A stretch of DNA of 64,000 nt from Candidatus Hydrogenedentota bacterium. GTDB taxonomy: Bacteria > Hydrogenedentota > Hydrogenedentia > Hydrogenedentales > JAEUWI01. The stretch spans positions 31,922 through 95,921 of the forward strand of contig JAHBVV010000029.1 in assembly GCA_019637335.1 (NCBI GenBank), given 5' to 3'. Within the stretch, counting starts at the first letter, position 1; each line of letters opens with the position of its first letter. A program made the translations under genes and the position numbers. Below the pieces are notes generated by a model. It was not told where the DNA came from, searched no databases, and saw only the letters and a list, made by a program, of their open reading frames with translations. Below, one piece after another: positions 46,401 to 54,795 of the stretch.

Positions 46401-47990
46401 ATGCGACGTATTTCTGTAGTGGCGGTAGACGACGATGAAGTTGATTTGGAGGCCTTGCGGCGGACTCTGGCGGCCTGCGACGAGTACTGCGTCGAGTTCA
46501 ACGGATACCGGAGTTGGGAGCAGGCGCAAGATGCCCTGACTGATCGCGCGGTAGACGTCATTTTTCTCGATTTCTTCCTGGGCAACATCACGGGCACCCG
46601 CCTGCTGAAGGAGCTTCGGGAGCGGGGCGATCTCCGGCCCGTGATTATGCTGACCGGAAACGGCAACGAGGGGACGGCCAAGGAGAGCATCCGTCTGGGG
46701 GCGTCCGACTACCTCTCCAAGAGCAAGCTTACGCCGGAGGTGCTGGTCCGGGCGATAGAATCGGCCCACCGGGAGTACAAGCTGCGGATGGAAAACGCCT
46801 ACCTCGAGCAGGAACTGCGCGCCTCCCGGCACCTGGAAGCCATCGGCACGCTGGCCGGGGGTGTGGCGCACGATTTCAACAATTTTCTCGCGGGGATCCT
46901 GTCGAGCGCGGAACTGGCGCAGCTCCACGCCACCAATCCCGTCGTCCGCCGGGAGCTGGAGCGGATCATCGGCATTGTGGACGGCGCCTCGAAGGTCATC
47001 CGGCAGCTGCTCCAGTTCAACAAGTTCTACGCGGGCGACGGGGAACTCGGATCGGTGGATGTGCACGAGGTGGCCCGATCCACCTTCGCCATCCTGGAGC
47101 ACTCGCGCCCAAAGGGCATCGCCCTGAAGCTGGACAGCGACAGGGACCAGCCGGCGCACGTGATCGGTTCGGCGGCAAAGATGCACCAGATCCTGTTGAA
47201 TCTCTGCGTGAACGCGATCGAGGCCATGGAGACCGAGGGGAACCTGCATGTCTCCGTCCGCTGCATCGGCGGCGAGGACGAGCGCGCGGGCGACCTGATT
47301 GGGTTGCCGCCGGATCCGTTGGTCGCGATCTATATCGCCGATACGGGCCCGGGCATTCCCGAAGACATCCGGGCCCGGATGTTCGACCCCTTTTTCAGCA
47401 CCAAGGCCGCCGGCGCCAAGAAAGGCACCGGGCTGGGCCTGGCCACCGTGTGGGAGTGCGTCCACGGTATGGGGGGTTCGATCCGCGTTCGCTCGGAGCT
47501 GAACCAGGGCACGGAATTCCAGGTCTTCCTGCCCGCAAGCGCCGCCTCGCCGCCGCCCGCACCCGCCCAATCGGCGCCCGGCGCGTCAATCCGCGGCTCG
47601 GAAACCATCCTGCTGGTCGACGACGAGGCGGAGATTCGCGTCACGACGGCGGAGTTGCTGCGCCGCCTCGGCTACACCGTGCACTGCCTGGGTAGCGGCG
47701 GGGAAGTGATCGCGGCGCTCGAACAGCAGACCGCGAAGTACGATATCCTCGTGCTGGACATCTCCATGCCGGGCATGGACGGCCGGGAGACGCTGCGGCG
47801 CCTCCGCGAGTCGGGCTACACCGTCCCCGTGCTCATGGCCACGGGGCATTCCGCCGAGGCGGAAGGCGGGCTTGTCCGGCAACTGGGCGCCACGGGGGTG
47901 ATCCAGAAGCCGTTCGCGGTGCAGCGCCTCGCCGGTTGCATCCGCGCCGCGCTCGACACCCCGCAATCCAGGGAGGACCCCGGCGCATGA
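46401..47990 (+). CDS. Hybrid histidine kinase (REC-HisKA-HATPase-REC)
   Basis: A 529-residue soluble two-component protein. The first receiver domain (about 4-125) has DDDEVD and phospho-acceptor Asp57; the HisKA motif GTLAGGVAHDFNNFLAGIL gives His157; the ATPase domain has N-box NLCVNAIEAM, G1 DTGPGIP and GTGLGLATV; a C-terminal receiver has DDEAE and Asp453 (LDISMPGMDG). There is no membrane or sensory domain, so its input is through the N-terminal receiver. Start at ATG 46401 (AAGGGG upstream); 24 extra residues are possible from 46329. It overlaps the small response regulator by 4 nt. Confidence 0.9.
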   Translation: MRRISVVAVDDDEVDLEALRRTLAACDEYCVEFNGYRSWEQAQDALTDRAVDVIFLDFFLGNITGTRLLKELRERGDLRPVIMLTGNGNEGTAKESIRLGASDYLSKSKLTPEVLVRAIESAHREYKLRMENAYLEQELRASRHLEAIGTLAGGVAHDFNNFLAGILSSAELAQLHATNPVVRRELERIIGIVDGASKVIRQLLQFNKFYAGDGELGSVDVHEVARSTFAILEHSRPKGIALKLDSDRDQPAHVIGSAAKMHQILLNLCVNAIEAMETEGNLHVSVRCIGGEDERAGDLIGLPPDPLVAIYIADTGPGIPEDIRARMFDPFFSTKAAGAKKGTGLGLATVWECVHGMGGSIRVRSELNQGTEFQVFLPASAASPPPAPAQSAPGASIRGSETILLVDDEAEIRVTTAELLRRLGYTVHCLGSGGEVIAALEQQTAKYDILVLDISMPGMDGRETLRRLRESGYTVPVLMATGHSAEAEGGLVRQLGATGVIQKPFAVQRLAGCIRAALDTPQSREDPGA

Positions 47991-48412
47991 AGGACCCCGT
48001 ACACCTCCTTCTCGTGGAGGACGATGACATCGACGCCATGGCCGTAAAACGCGCGTTGCGGGAATACCGCGTCGCGAATCCCCTGACCCTGGCCCGCGAC
48101 GGACTGGAGGCCTTGGAGTTCCTTCGCGGCAACGGCAAGCGCAAAGCCATTCCGCGGCCGAATCTGGTCCTGCTGGACATCAACATGCCCCGGATGAACG
48201 GGCTGGAGTTCCTGCAGGCGTTGCGGGACGATCCGGACCTCTCCGACACGGTCGTGTTCGTCTTGACCACCTCCAGCCGGGAAGAGGACGTTACGGCGGC
48301 CTACCGGAAGAACATCGCGGGGTACATGACCAAGCAAAACGCGGGAAAAGACTTCCTGAGCCTGTTCAACATGCTTTCCGAATACTGGCGCATCGTGATT
48401 TTCCCGCCCTGA
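47987..48412 (+). CDS. Single-domain response regulator (Rcp1-like)
   Basis: A 141-residue stand-alone receiver. Acidic pocket EDDD (11-14), phospho-acceptor Asp64 in LLDINMPRMNG, conserved Thr in VLTTSSREED and Lys116 in GYMTKQNAG. The inserted loop RGNGKRKAIPRPN between helix 2 and strand 3 is typical of the phytochrome-partner Rcp1 group. It overlaps the hybrid kinase by 4 nt (ATGA) and most likely exchanges phosphate with it. Output is by protein interaction since no DNA-binding domain is present. Confidence 0.9.
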   Translation: MKDPVHLLLVEDDDIDAMAVKRALREYRVANPLTLARDGLEALEFLRGNGKRKAIPRPNLVLLDINMPRMNGLEFLQALRDDPDLSDTVVFVLTTSSREEDVTAAYRKNIAGYMTKQNAGKDFLSLFNMLSEYWRIVIFPP

Positions 48413-48529
48413 ACCGCCATGAAATGCACGATTACTTGCGTTCATTCACGGTTCAAACTCACTGCTTGCGCCCTCCAGGACGACCCTGTACGGCTAGCCG
48501 TCAGTTTCCGCAATCTCTTGCGCCCAGGA

Positions 48530-48960
48530 AATCAATAACCATATGGTGCGAAAGTATTTACGAAGCGAAGACTCCAATGAGAATTTCCGGGCCGTTCCGC
48601 AAATTTCATGGTCGAAATTCTTTTCTTGCCCACGGATTACACCGATGACACGGATTGCAGCGACACTCAAACCAAACGAGAAGAAGCAGCCCGCCGCCCG
48701 ATCAACTCGGCGCCAGATAATCCGAACAGGCTGCGTCGAAAATCGCACGCAGCCGCCGCCACGCATGAACGACCGGAACTATTCTCTATCCGTGTCATCC
48801 GTGTCATCCGTGGTCACAACTCCTGATCGCGGCCAGCCGCGGCCCCGGCGCATTCGTGTGCATTGGTGTTCATTCGTGGTTAAGAATGCGCTCTCTGCGT
48901 TCTCTGCGGTTAAAGCTATTCTCTGTTTTTCTTCGTGCCCTTCGCGGTGATCATTTCTTT
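48530..48960 (+). repeat. Mosaic word-repeat element, copy 1
   Basis: This lies in the 736-nt gene-free gap 48413-49148. The left part (48535-48700) matches 63525-63696 (about nine bases in ten over 48601-48700). It contains a left arm at 48630-48655 built of CACGGAT/ACACCGAT-type words and a right arm at 48788-48813 built of ATCCGTG words; the arms can pair at 24 of 26 positions across 132 nt. Then come CATTCGTG words (48851-48880), CTCTGCG words (48891-48910) and CTTCGTG/CTTCGCGG (48931-48950). No gene is credible inside it. Bases 48413-48529 show nothing I can name. Confidence 0.75.
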
Positions 48961-49068
48961 GGTTGCGGCCAGAGGCGGCCGCCCTGCGTTCACTCGCGGT
49001 CCTTACCCCTCAATGCGCACCCATCGGCTGCGCCTTCGACGAAATCCGGTTCGTCGCTGATCCTTCCG

Positions 49069-49098
49069 TTGCAATATACCGGAGAATCGCGGTATTCT
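49069..49098 (+). promoter_or_regulatory. Promoter of the hypothetical gene at 49149
   Basis: TTGCAA (49069-49074), an 18-nt spacer and TATTCT (49093-49098), about 50 nt before the ATG at 49149. It starts just beyond the word-repeat element, so the element itself is outside the transcript. Confidence 0.58.
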
Positions 49099-49148
49099 TA
49101 TGGGTGGTGGCGCTTATCCCGCAATACCCACCTGCGAGGTACAGACGG

Positions 49149-49790
49149 ATGTCAATAATAACGGCCGTTATCCTGGGGCTCGTCGGCGCTCTGGAAGTTT
49201 CCGGCGAACCGGTAGCCATTGTCGTGGCCTATCCCGGCATGCAAGACATATCACTGAGCCCCGAGGACGTGATGATCTACTCCGAGGATCTTCCCCGAGT
49301 GGAGACCATTGTGGATGCCCCGGTTGTGTATTCGCAGCGCACGATGTCGGAGATGGTGGCGGCGAATGTGCCCGAACCCCCGCCGGAGAGTAAGCCGACC
49401 CTCCCCAACGAGAGCCGGCAGAAGAAGCGGCTGGATCACACGCCCCCGTTCAACGGAACCGTCACGGGCGACGTAACCATCATCAAGAGCGGGGCGAACG
49501 AGCGCATCATCCTGATCACCAATCTGAAGGGCGACGGCGTCATGCAGGTGCTGGTCAAGGGCGGCACCGCCAAATCGGCGCGGGGGGGCGAGGCCAAACC
49601 CGTGGTCGACACCCCGCGCATCGTCGTGCGGAACACCAAGGCCACCACCAACATCGACCTCGGGCGGGCCGCTACGGTGAAGTCGGCGGGGGCGATGGCG
49701 GCCAGCCAGCGCGCCTCCATGGAGACCCACTTCCAGGGAAAACTGCCCGCCAATCTGCGGGTCGTCGCGGAGCCCATCACGGTCGAGTAG
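49149..49790 (+). CDS. Hypothetical protein, probably exported
   Basis: A 213-residue protein I do not recognise. The N terminus MSIITAVILGLVGALEVSGEP resembles a short signal peptide. The middle is Pro/Glu/Lys-rich (VPEPPPESKPTLPNESRQKKR), followed by a segment with beta character (VTGDVTIIKSGANERIILITNLKGDGVMQVLVKGG). GAGGT precedes the ATG. A frame open upstream to 48963 lacks a good start and runs back into the word-repeat element. Position just before the ParA/bactofilin block may hint at an envelope role, but this is weak. Confidence 0.6.
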   Translation: MSIITAVILGLVGALEVSGEPVAIVVAYPGMQDISLSPEDVMIYSEDLPRVETIVDAPVVYSQRTMSEMVAANVPEPPPESKPTLPNESRQKKRLDHTPPFNGTVTGDVTIIKSGANERIILITNLKGDGVMQVLVKGGTAKSARGGEAKPVVDTPRIVVRNTKATTNIDLGRAATVKSAGAMAASQRASMETHFQGKLPANLRVVAEPITVE

Positions 49791-49908
49791 CGCAAGGCGT
49801 TTCGGGAAAAAATTTTGCCCTTGTGCCCCTGGACGTGGATCCCGCGTTTTTTCCACAACCCGTAGTGTTGTTCCCCGCCGCCGCCCATTCACGCCGGAGA
49901 TCCGGCCA

Positions 49909-49937
49909 TTGACCAATCCCCGTTTATCTGCTAAACT
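49909..49937 (+). promoter_or_regulatory. Promoter of the MinD/ParA-like gene
   Basis: TTGACC (49909-49914), a 17-nt spacer and TAAACT (49932-49937), about 45 nt before the ATG at 49981. Both hexamers and the spacing are close to consensus. The bases 49791-49908 show nothing else. Confidence 0.65.
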
Positions 49938-49980
49938 CAAGCGGTTCAACTGGATACAACCATGAGGCCGGCGGGCGGTT

Positions 49981-50922
49981 ATGGGACTTGATCCGACACA
50001 GCTTGTAAAGAATCAACCGGCGCGCCCGGCCTCGCCCGAGATCCTGGTCGTCGGTGGCGGCAAGGGGGGCGTCGGTAAAACCTGCTTCTCGGTGAATACC
50101 GCGGTCGAGATCGCGCGGCGGGGCTGGCGCGTGGTGCTGATGGACGCCGACCTGAGCTGTTCCAACATCGAGTCCGTACTCGGATTTCGCTCGCCCCGGC
50201 GGCTGGACGACTTCTTCCACCAAACCGGCCCCAAGTCGCTGCAGGACATTGTCTGCGACACGAATTACCCGAATCTCCGGCTGATTCCAGGCACGAGCGG
50301 GCTGATGGACGCCGCAAACCCGCGTTTTCGCGAGAAGGTGGCCCTCATTCGGGAAATGCGCAAGCTCGACGCCGACGTGGTTATTGTGGACCTGGACGCC
50401 GGCGCACACCTGAACACGCTCGATTTTTTCCTGATGACCCACACAAACGGGGTGCTCGTTATTACGCCGGAGCGAACCAGTATCGACAACGCGTTCAAGT
50501 TCCTCCGGGCGGCCCTATTTCGGCGTATTGAGCGCTTCTACCAGAGCGCGGACGTCGGGATGCTGCTGAAACGCAATGAAACCTTGAACGATTTTCTGGT
50601 GTCCATCCGGCGGGCCGATTGCTTCGAAGCGGCCCTGAAAGAGCAATTGTGCAAGGAGCTGATGGCCCTCGCGCAGTCGTTTAAGCCGAAGATCGTGGTG
50701 AGCAAGGCGAACAATGCGTACGAGGCCCGCATGGCGGCGCACATTCTCTCGAAGTATACGCGGCAGCACCTGGCGATTGAACCGGACAACCTGGGCTTCG
50801 TGTACTTTGATAACTACGTTTCGGAAGCGATAAACTCAGGCAAGCCGTTTGTGGCTGCGGACCCGAAACGTAAGATATCCGGTTGCATCGCGGACATGGC
50901 GAGCCGTCTGGGCTACTTCTAG
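49981..50922 (+). CDS. MinD/FlhG/ParA-family ATPase
   Basis: A 313-residue P-loop ATPase with the deviant Walker A GGKGGVGKT (26-34, signature Lys28), switch I DADLSCSNIESVLG, and Walker B VVIVDLDAGAH. The region RLIPGTSGLMDAANP resembles FlhG/MinD proteins. No flagellar genes and no ParB are nearby, so a chromosome-partition role is not supported; a positioning role linked to the bactofilin 122 nt downstream is a reasonable inference. The C-terminal amphipathic membrane-targeting helix of MinD is not evident. Confidence 0.82.
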   Translation: MGLDPTQLVKNQPARPASPEILVVGGGKGGVGKTCFSVNTAVEIARRGWRVVLMDADLSCSNIESVLGFRSPRRLDDFFHQTGPKSLQDIVCDTNYPNLRLIPGTSGLMDAANPRFREKVALIREMRKLDADVVIVDLDAGAHLNTLDFFLMTHTNGVLVITPERTSIDNAFKFLRAALFRRIERFYQSADVGMLLKRNETLNDFLVSIRRADCFEAALKEQLCKELMALAQSFKPKIVVSKANNAYEARMAAHILSKYTRQHLAIEPDNLGFVYFDNYVSEAINSGKPFVAADPKRKISGCIADMASRLGYF

Positions 50923-51044
50923 TCCCGGTCGCGACAGGCGCAAGACCGCCGTACGGTTTGCGCGTTTCCCCGTTCACACCTCGCCGAAGGCATGTTCAAC
51001 GCGCTCCGGACACGCGTGAAGAACCCATCAGGAAACCCTGAACC

Positions 51045-51797
51045 ATGGCGCAAGACCAGTCAAGCAAGACCGATCCGGGCCACCTCGAATTGGATTTCGA
51101 TCGCGACGCGGACTTTGAAAAGATGAACAACGCCGGGCGGAAGGGCCTTCTGGGCCGCTTCAATTCCCGGTTCAACGACAAGCTTCAGACAAGCCGCGGC
51201 CCCGACCGGCAGCGGGATGTGGTTGCGGAAACCGCGGCGATGCCCGAGGCGAAAGCCGACGACCTCGCCATGCGAAGGGCCAGAACGGTGAGTGCACAAC
51301 GAATGATTATCCCCGAGGGCGTCCTGATTGAGGGCTCCCTCACCAGCGGATCGGATACTGACATCGGGGGCCGCATCGAAGGGAATATAACGGTCGAAGG
51401 CCGCCTTCAACTTGGGCCGAGCGCCCTGATCTCCGGCAATGTCCGGGCCGTCTCCTGCAAGGTCGAAGGCCTGGTGGAAGGCAAAGTGGAATGCTCCGAA
51501 GACTTGGAACTGGGCCCAACGGGACGCCTGAACGCCGATGTCGTGGCGGGCAAGCGAATATTCCTCGCCGGCCAGGTGTACGGTAACGTGACTACCCCGG
51601 GCGTGTTGCGCCTGGCCACCACGTCGAGGGTTGAAGGCGATGTGAAAACCCGCAGCATCCTGATGGAAGAGGGCGCCGTGCTGAACGGCCAGTGCGCGAT
51701 GCGCGCGCCCGCCCAGCAGCAGCCCCCGCAGCAACAACCTCAACAACAGGGGCAGCAGCAGGGCCAGAACTCCCAGGAAAACCGAAAGAAGAAGTAA
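51045..51797 (+). CDS. Bactofilin (DUF583) cytoskeletal protein
   Basis: Polymer-forming cytoskeletal protein that builds filaments without nucleotides and serves as a scaffold for cell-wall enzymes or partition proteins. The bactofilin domain spans about 85-215, a right-handed beta-helix of short repeats such as GVLIEGSLTSGSDTDIGGRIEGNI and LGPSALISGNVRAVS. An N-terminal charged extension (1-85) and a Gln/Pro-rich C-terminal tail (about 222-245) flank it. 250 residues. Bactofilin next to a ParA-like ATPase recalls Myxococcus BacEFGHP-ParABC. Confidence 0.9.
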   Translation: MAQDQSSKTDPGHLELDFDRDADFEKMNNAGRKGLLGRFNSRFNDKLQTSRGPDRQRDVVAETAAMPEAKADDLAMRRARTVSAQRMIIPEGVLIEGSLTSGSDTDIGGRIEGNITVEGRLQLGPSALISGNVRAVSCKVEGLVEGKVECSEDLELGPTGRLNADVVAGKRIFLAGQVYGNVTTPGVLRLATTSRVEGDVKTRSILMEEGAVLNGQCAMRAPAQQQPPQQQPQQQGQQQGQNSQENRKKK

Positions 51798-51803
51798 CGA
51801 CCG

Positions 51804-52487
51804 ATGATTTTAGACATGCCAAGCCTGCTAGTTTTTGGTGTCACCCTGATCCTGTCCCTTTGGGCCCAGGCGAAGGTGAAATGGGCCTATGCCCGCAATG
51901 CGCAGATCGCAACCCGGCGCGGGATGACCGGCGCCGAACTCGCCCGCTGGATGATGCGCCAGGAAAACATTGACGATGTGGGCCTGGAGCCGATCGGCGG
52001 CGAACTGACGGACCACTACGACCCGCAGGCGAAAGTGGTGCGCCTTTCCCAGGGCGTCTATAACAGCCAGAGCATCGCCGCGCTGGGCATCGCCGCCCAC
52101 GAGGTGGGACACGTGATCCAGCACGCCCACGGTTACGCCCCCATGCAGCTGCGCTCGTTTGTGTATCCCGTGGCGAATATCGGATCGAAACTCGCCATGC
52201 CCCTGATTCTCGCGGGTCTGTTTATTGCCCAGATGCCGTATCTGCTCTGGGCCGGCGTCTACCTTTTCGCCGCGTCCACCGCCTTCACCGTGGTCACCCT
52301 GCCGGTGGAGTTCAATGCCAGCAGCCGCGCGCTTCGCGCCCTCCAGCAGGGGGGCATGATGGACGAAGACGAACTCCGCGGGGCAAAGCAAGTCCTCGAT
52401 GCGGCCGCCCTCACCTATGTCGCGGCGGCGGTTTCGTCGATCCTGTGGCTGCTCTACTACATCGCCATCGCGCGCGGGCGGGAGTAA
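51804..52487 (+). CDS. YugP-family membrane zinc metallopeptidase
   Basis: A 227-residue integral-membrane protease of the neutral zinc metallopeptidase (YugP/DUF2268-like) family. The zinc-binding HEVGH motif is at 99-103, with membrane helices at about 6-22, 120-160 and 205-222 (VAAAVSSILWLLYYIAIA). LPVEFNASSRAL contains the third metal ligand region typical of this family. It follows bactofilin after 6 nt, so they share a transcript; a cell-envelope maintenance role would fit. The substrate is unknown. Confidence 0.87.
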   Translation: MILDMPSLLVFGVTLILSLWAQAKVKWAYARNAQIATRRGMTGAELARWMMRQENIDDVGLEPIGGELTDHYDPQAKVVRLSQGVYNSQSIAALGIAAHEVGHVIQHAHGYAPMQLRSFVYPVANIGSKLAMPLILAGLFIAQMPYLLWAGVYLFAASTAFTVVTLPVEFNASSRALRALQQGGMMDEDELRGAKQVLDAAALTYVAAAVSSILWLLYYIAIARGRE

Positions 52488-52495
52488 CCTCCTGC

Positions 52496-53662
52496 ATGGC
52501 GTTTGGCCCGGCAGCCCGGCACACATCCCGCTTCTACCTCTACGTGGCGCTGGCGGCCTTTGCCGCCAGTGCCGCGCTGTGTTGGCCCGCCACCGCCGCC
52601 GATGATTTTGTATTGCGCATGGTGGGGCGCGCCGAGGGTGTGGGCTTCACCGCGCGCCACGCCGCGCTTCAGGCCGCGCGCCAGGAAGTCATCTGGGAGA
52701 TCCTCAAGTCCAAGATTGCTTCCGGCGATCTGCGCCCCTACCGCGTCATGGTGCGGAACGCCGACGCCTACATTAAGCGGACCGATGAGCTGCATGTGGA
52801 CACCGCCGGCGGCCACACGCGCGTGGAAATCGACGCCTACGTGGATATCCACGCCCTCGAACAGGACCTCGCCGCCACCGCCAAACCGCGCCTCGCCACG
52901 CCGCCGGCGGTGGCCTGCCTGATCGCGGAGCAGGACGAACACGGCATGCTCTCCATCGCGCCCGACAACATCGCGGAGCGGCGGCTGGTCGAAGGGCTCG
53001 AAAAGCTGGAGCTGAAGGCGCACGGACACCAGGACACCGCCGTGAAATTCAAAATGCCGGACCTGCACGAAGCCGTGACCGGGAACCTGATCGCCGCGGC
53101 GGCCTACGCCCGGGAGTCCCTCGCCGACGCCGTGGTGCTGGGCGTGGTCACCGTTAGTCGCGAGGCGGATCAAGACAAGACCGGCACCGCGCGGACCGTG
53201 GCCAGCCTGGAAGCGCGGGTTTTTCGCGGCAGCGATGGAGACCTGCTCGAGGTCTTCGCGCGCTCCGCCGCCATCACCGGCAACGACGCTGACGCTTGCC
53301 GCGAGGAGGCGATAGGCGATGCCGTAACGAAGATAGTCGGGAATGTCACCGTCGCCACGGTGCTTTCGGTGCTGAGCTCGCAAAAGCGCGACGAGGTCCT
53401 GATCACGCTATCGAATCCCGGGACCCGCGATCGGATGGCGCTCCTGATGGGTTTGATGAGCCAGGACCCCGCCGTGCACTCCATAGAGGAAGCCTACTTC
53501 TCCGAGCGCTCCGCGCGCATACGCGTGGGCTACGACGGGCCCATGAGCCGCCTCGTGGATCTAATCGCCGACAAGCTGTACGACGGCTGGCTCCTCGAAG
53601 TGCAGGAAGTCATCGGGCGGGAGATGAATCTCCTCATGCGCCCCCTCGCCGAGGGAGAGTAA
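52496..53662 (+). CDS. Exported protein with FlgT/LPP20-like N-terminal domain
   Basis: A 388-residue exported protein starting at ATG 52496, 8 nt after the peptidase stop. The signal peptide ends near ATAA-DDF (residue 34). Residues 35-130 (VGRAEGVGFTARHAALQAARQEVIWEIL, then VEIDAYVDIHALEQDL) resemble the small alpha/beta domain of FlgT and LPP20 lipoproteins; the similarity is judged by eye. The C-terminal part is undefined (EEAYFSERSARIRVGYDGPMSRLVDLIADKL). It is the last gene of the ParA-bactofilin-protease group. Confidence 0.68.
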   Translation: MAFGPAARHTSRFYLYVALAAFAASAALCWPATAADDFVLRMVGRAEGVGFTARHAALQAARQEVIWEILKSKIASGDLRPYRVMVRNADAYIKRTDELHVDTAGGHTRVEIDAYVDIHALEQDLAATAKPRLATPPAVACLIAEQDEHGMLSIAPDNIAERRLVEGLEKLELKAHGHQDTAVKFKMPDLHEAVTGNLIAAAAYARESLADAVVLGVVTVSREADQDKTGTARTVASLEARVFRGSDGDLLEVFARSAAITGNDADACREEAIGDAVTKIVGNVTVATVLSVLSSQKRDEVLITLSNPGTRDRMALLMGLMSQDPAVHSIEEAYFSERSARIRVGYDGPMSRLVDLIADKLYDGWLLEVQEVIGREMNLLMRPLAEGE

Positions 53663-53730
53663 AAGCCCCGAATCCCCATCCAGGCGGATTGCACTTCCCG
53701 CCACGGCGCATCCCCGGCCTGCCCGAGTTC

Positions 53731-54795
53731 CTACCCCCGTTCGCGCGGCGCGGTATCGATCAATGCATGCTGGCCGGGCGATTCCAACGAACCCGCTTCG
53801 CGAAGCGCTTCGAGCGCTTCCGGCTCAACATAGACCTCGTTCCAGTAGCGGAGTGCTTCGCCCCGGGTTATCAGCGGCAAGCGGACCGGCTCCCCAAGCA
53901 GGAAGTGGTTGATCGCTGCTTCCACATCGTTGTAGCCGTAATGGGCCCGGATCGGCGCGGTTCCGGAGAAGCGCGGGTTGATTTCAAAACAGACGGGCCC
54001 GCGGTTGGTCTGGCGCAGCTGGACGTTGCAGGGCCCCAGCGGCTTCAGCGCCGCGACAATTGACTCGGCGGCGGCCCGGATATCGGGAAAATCACCCAGC
54101 GTTGCGCGGAAGGTGGTGCCCGCGACCAAGTCCCGCCGCATGCAACAGCTCGGGGCGAGCACGCCATCCCGATCGGCGAAACAGGCGACGGTGTATTCTT
54201 GCTCCGGGCTGCCGGCATACGCCTGAATCAGGTAACCGGGTTTCCGGCGGATGTAATCGAGGTCGGCGGCGTCCTGCACGGCGAAAAAACCGCGCGCTCC
54301 GCCGCCCCGACGCGGTTTGGCCACCAGGGGAAACCCGCAACGGGCCGCAAGCGCGTCCACCGAGCCGGGATCGTCGGTTATGGCGCTCTCCGGCCCCTCA
54401 GAACCGCGCGCCGCGAGCCACTGCGCGGTTTTCCACTTGTCGTCGCAGGTCTCCATGACCTCCCAGTCGCTCACGAGGCAGCATGCGCCGGTTTCGGCCT
54501 CGATCCGGCCCCGGTGTTGCGCGAGCGCCATCAGGACCGGCTCCGCGCCGGACAGAATGAGCTGAACTCCTTCGTGGCGACAGCAATCGATCAGCCAGGG
54601 GAGGAACTCGGGCTCGTGCGCCCAGGGAGAGACGCGGGCACGGTCCACCCAGAAGAGCCCGGCATGATCGGCGCGGATATCCGCCCCGACTACGCGGCAG
54701 GCGCGACGGGCGCGCGCAAGGGCCTTGAGAATGCCCTGGCTCACATTGCCGCCAACGGCCAGGACGAGCACCGTCAGCGGCGCGCCCGGGGTCAC
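53731..54795 (-). CDS. ATP-grasp enzyme (carbamoyl-phosphate-synthase-like)
   Basis: A 354-residue ATP-grasp ligase. The N-terminal domain has TVLVLAVGGNVSQGILKAL; the ATP-grasp core has CGFPLVAKPRRGGGARGFF (phosphate loop), EQEYTVACFADRDG and CFEINPRFSGT (metal-binding). It starts at GTG 54795, overlapping the glycosyltransferase by 4 nt (GTGA), with GGAGGA at seven-base spacing. Such proteins occur in surface-polysaccharide or nucleotide-sugar clusters and may form amide or ester bonds to an unknown acceptor. Pairing with a glycosyltransferase supports a cell-surface role, which remains inference. Confidence 0.82.
   Translation of the reverse strand: MTPGAPLTVLVLAVGGNVSQGILKALARARRACRVVGADIRADHAGLFWVDRARVSPWAHEPEFLPWLIDCCRHEGVQLILSGAEPVLMALAQHRGRIEAETGACCLVSDWEVMETCDDKWKTAQWLAARGSEGPESAITDDPGSVDALAARCGFPLVAKPRRGGGARGFFAVQDAADLDYIRRKPGYLIQAYAGSPEQEYTVACFADRDGVLAPSCCMRRDLVAGTTFRATLGDFPDIRAAAESIVAALKPLGPCNVQLRQTNRGPVCFEINPRFSGTAPIRAHYGYNDVEAAINHFLLGEPVRLPLITRGEALRYWNEVYVEPEALEALREAGSLESPGQHALIDTAPRERG

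Noticed and set aside
48630..48813. Retron or group II intron
   Set aside because: The paired arms suggested a msr/msd-like RNA, but there is no reverse transcriptase gene in the window.
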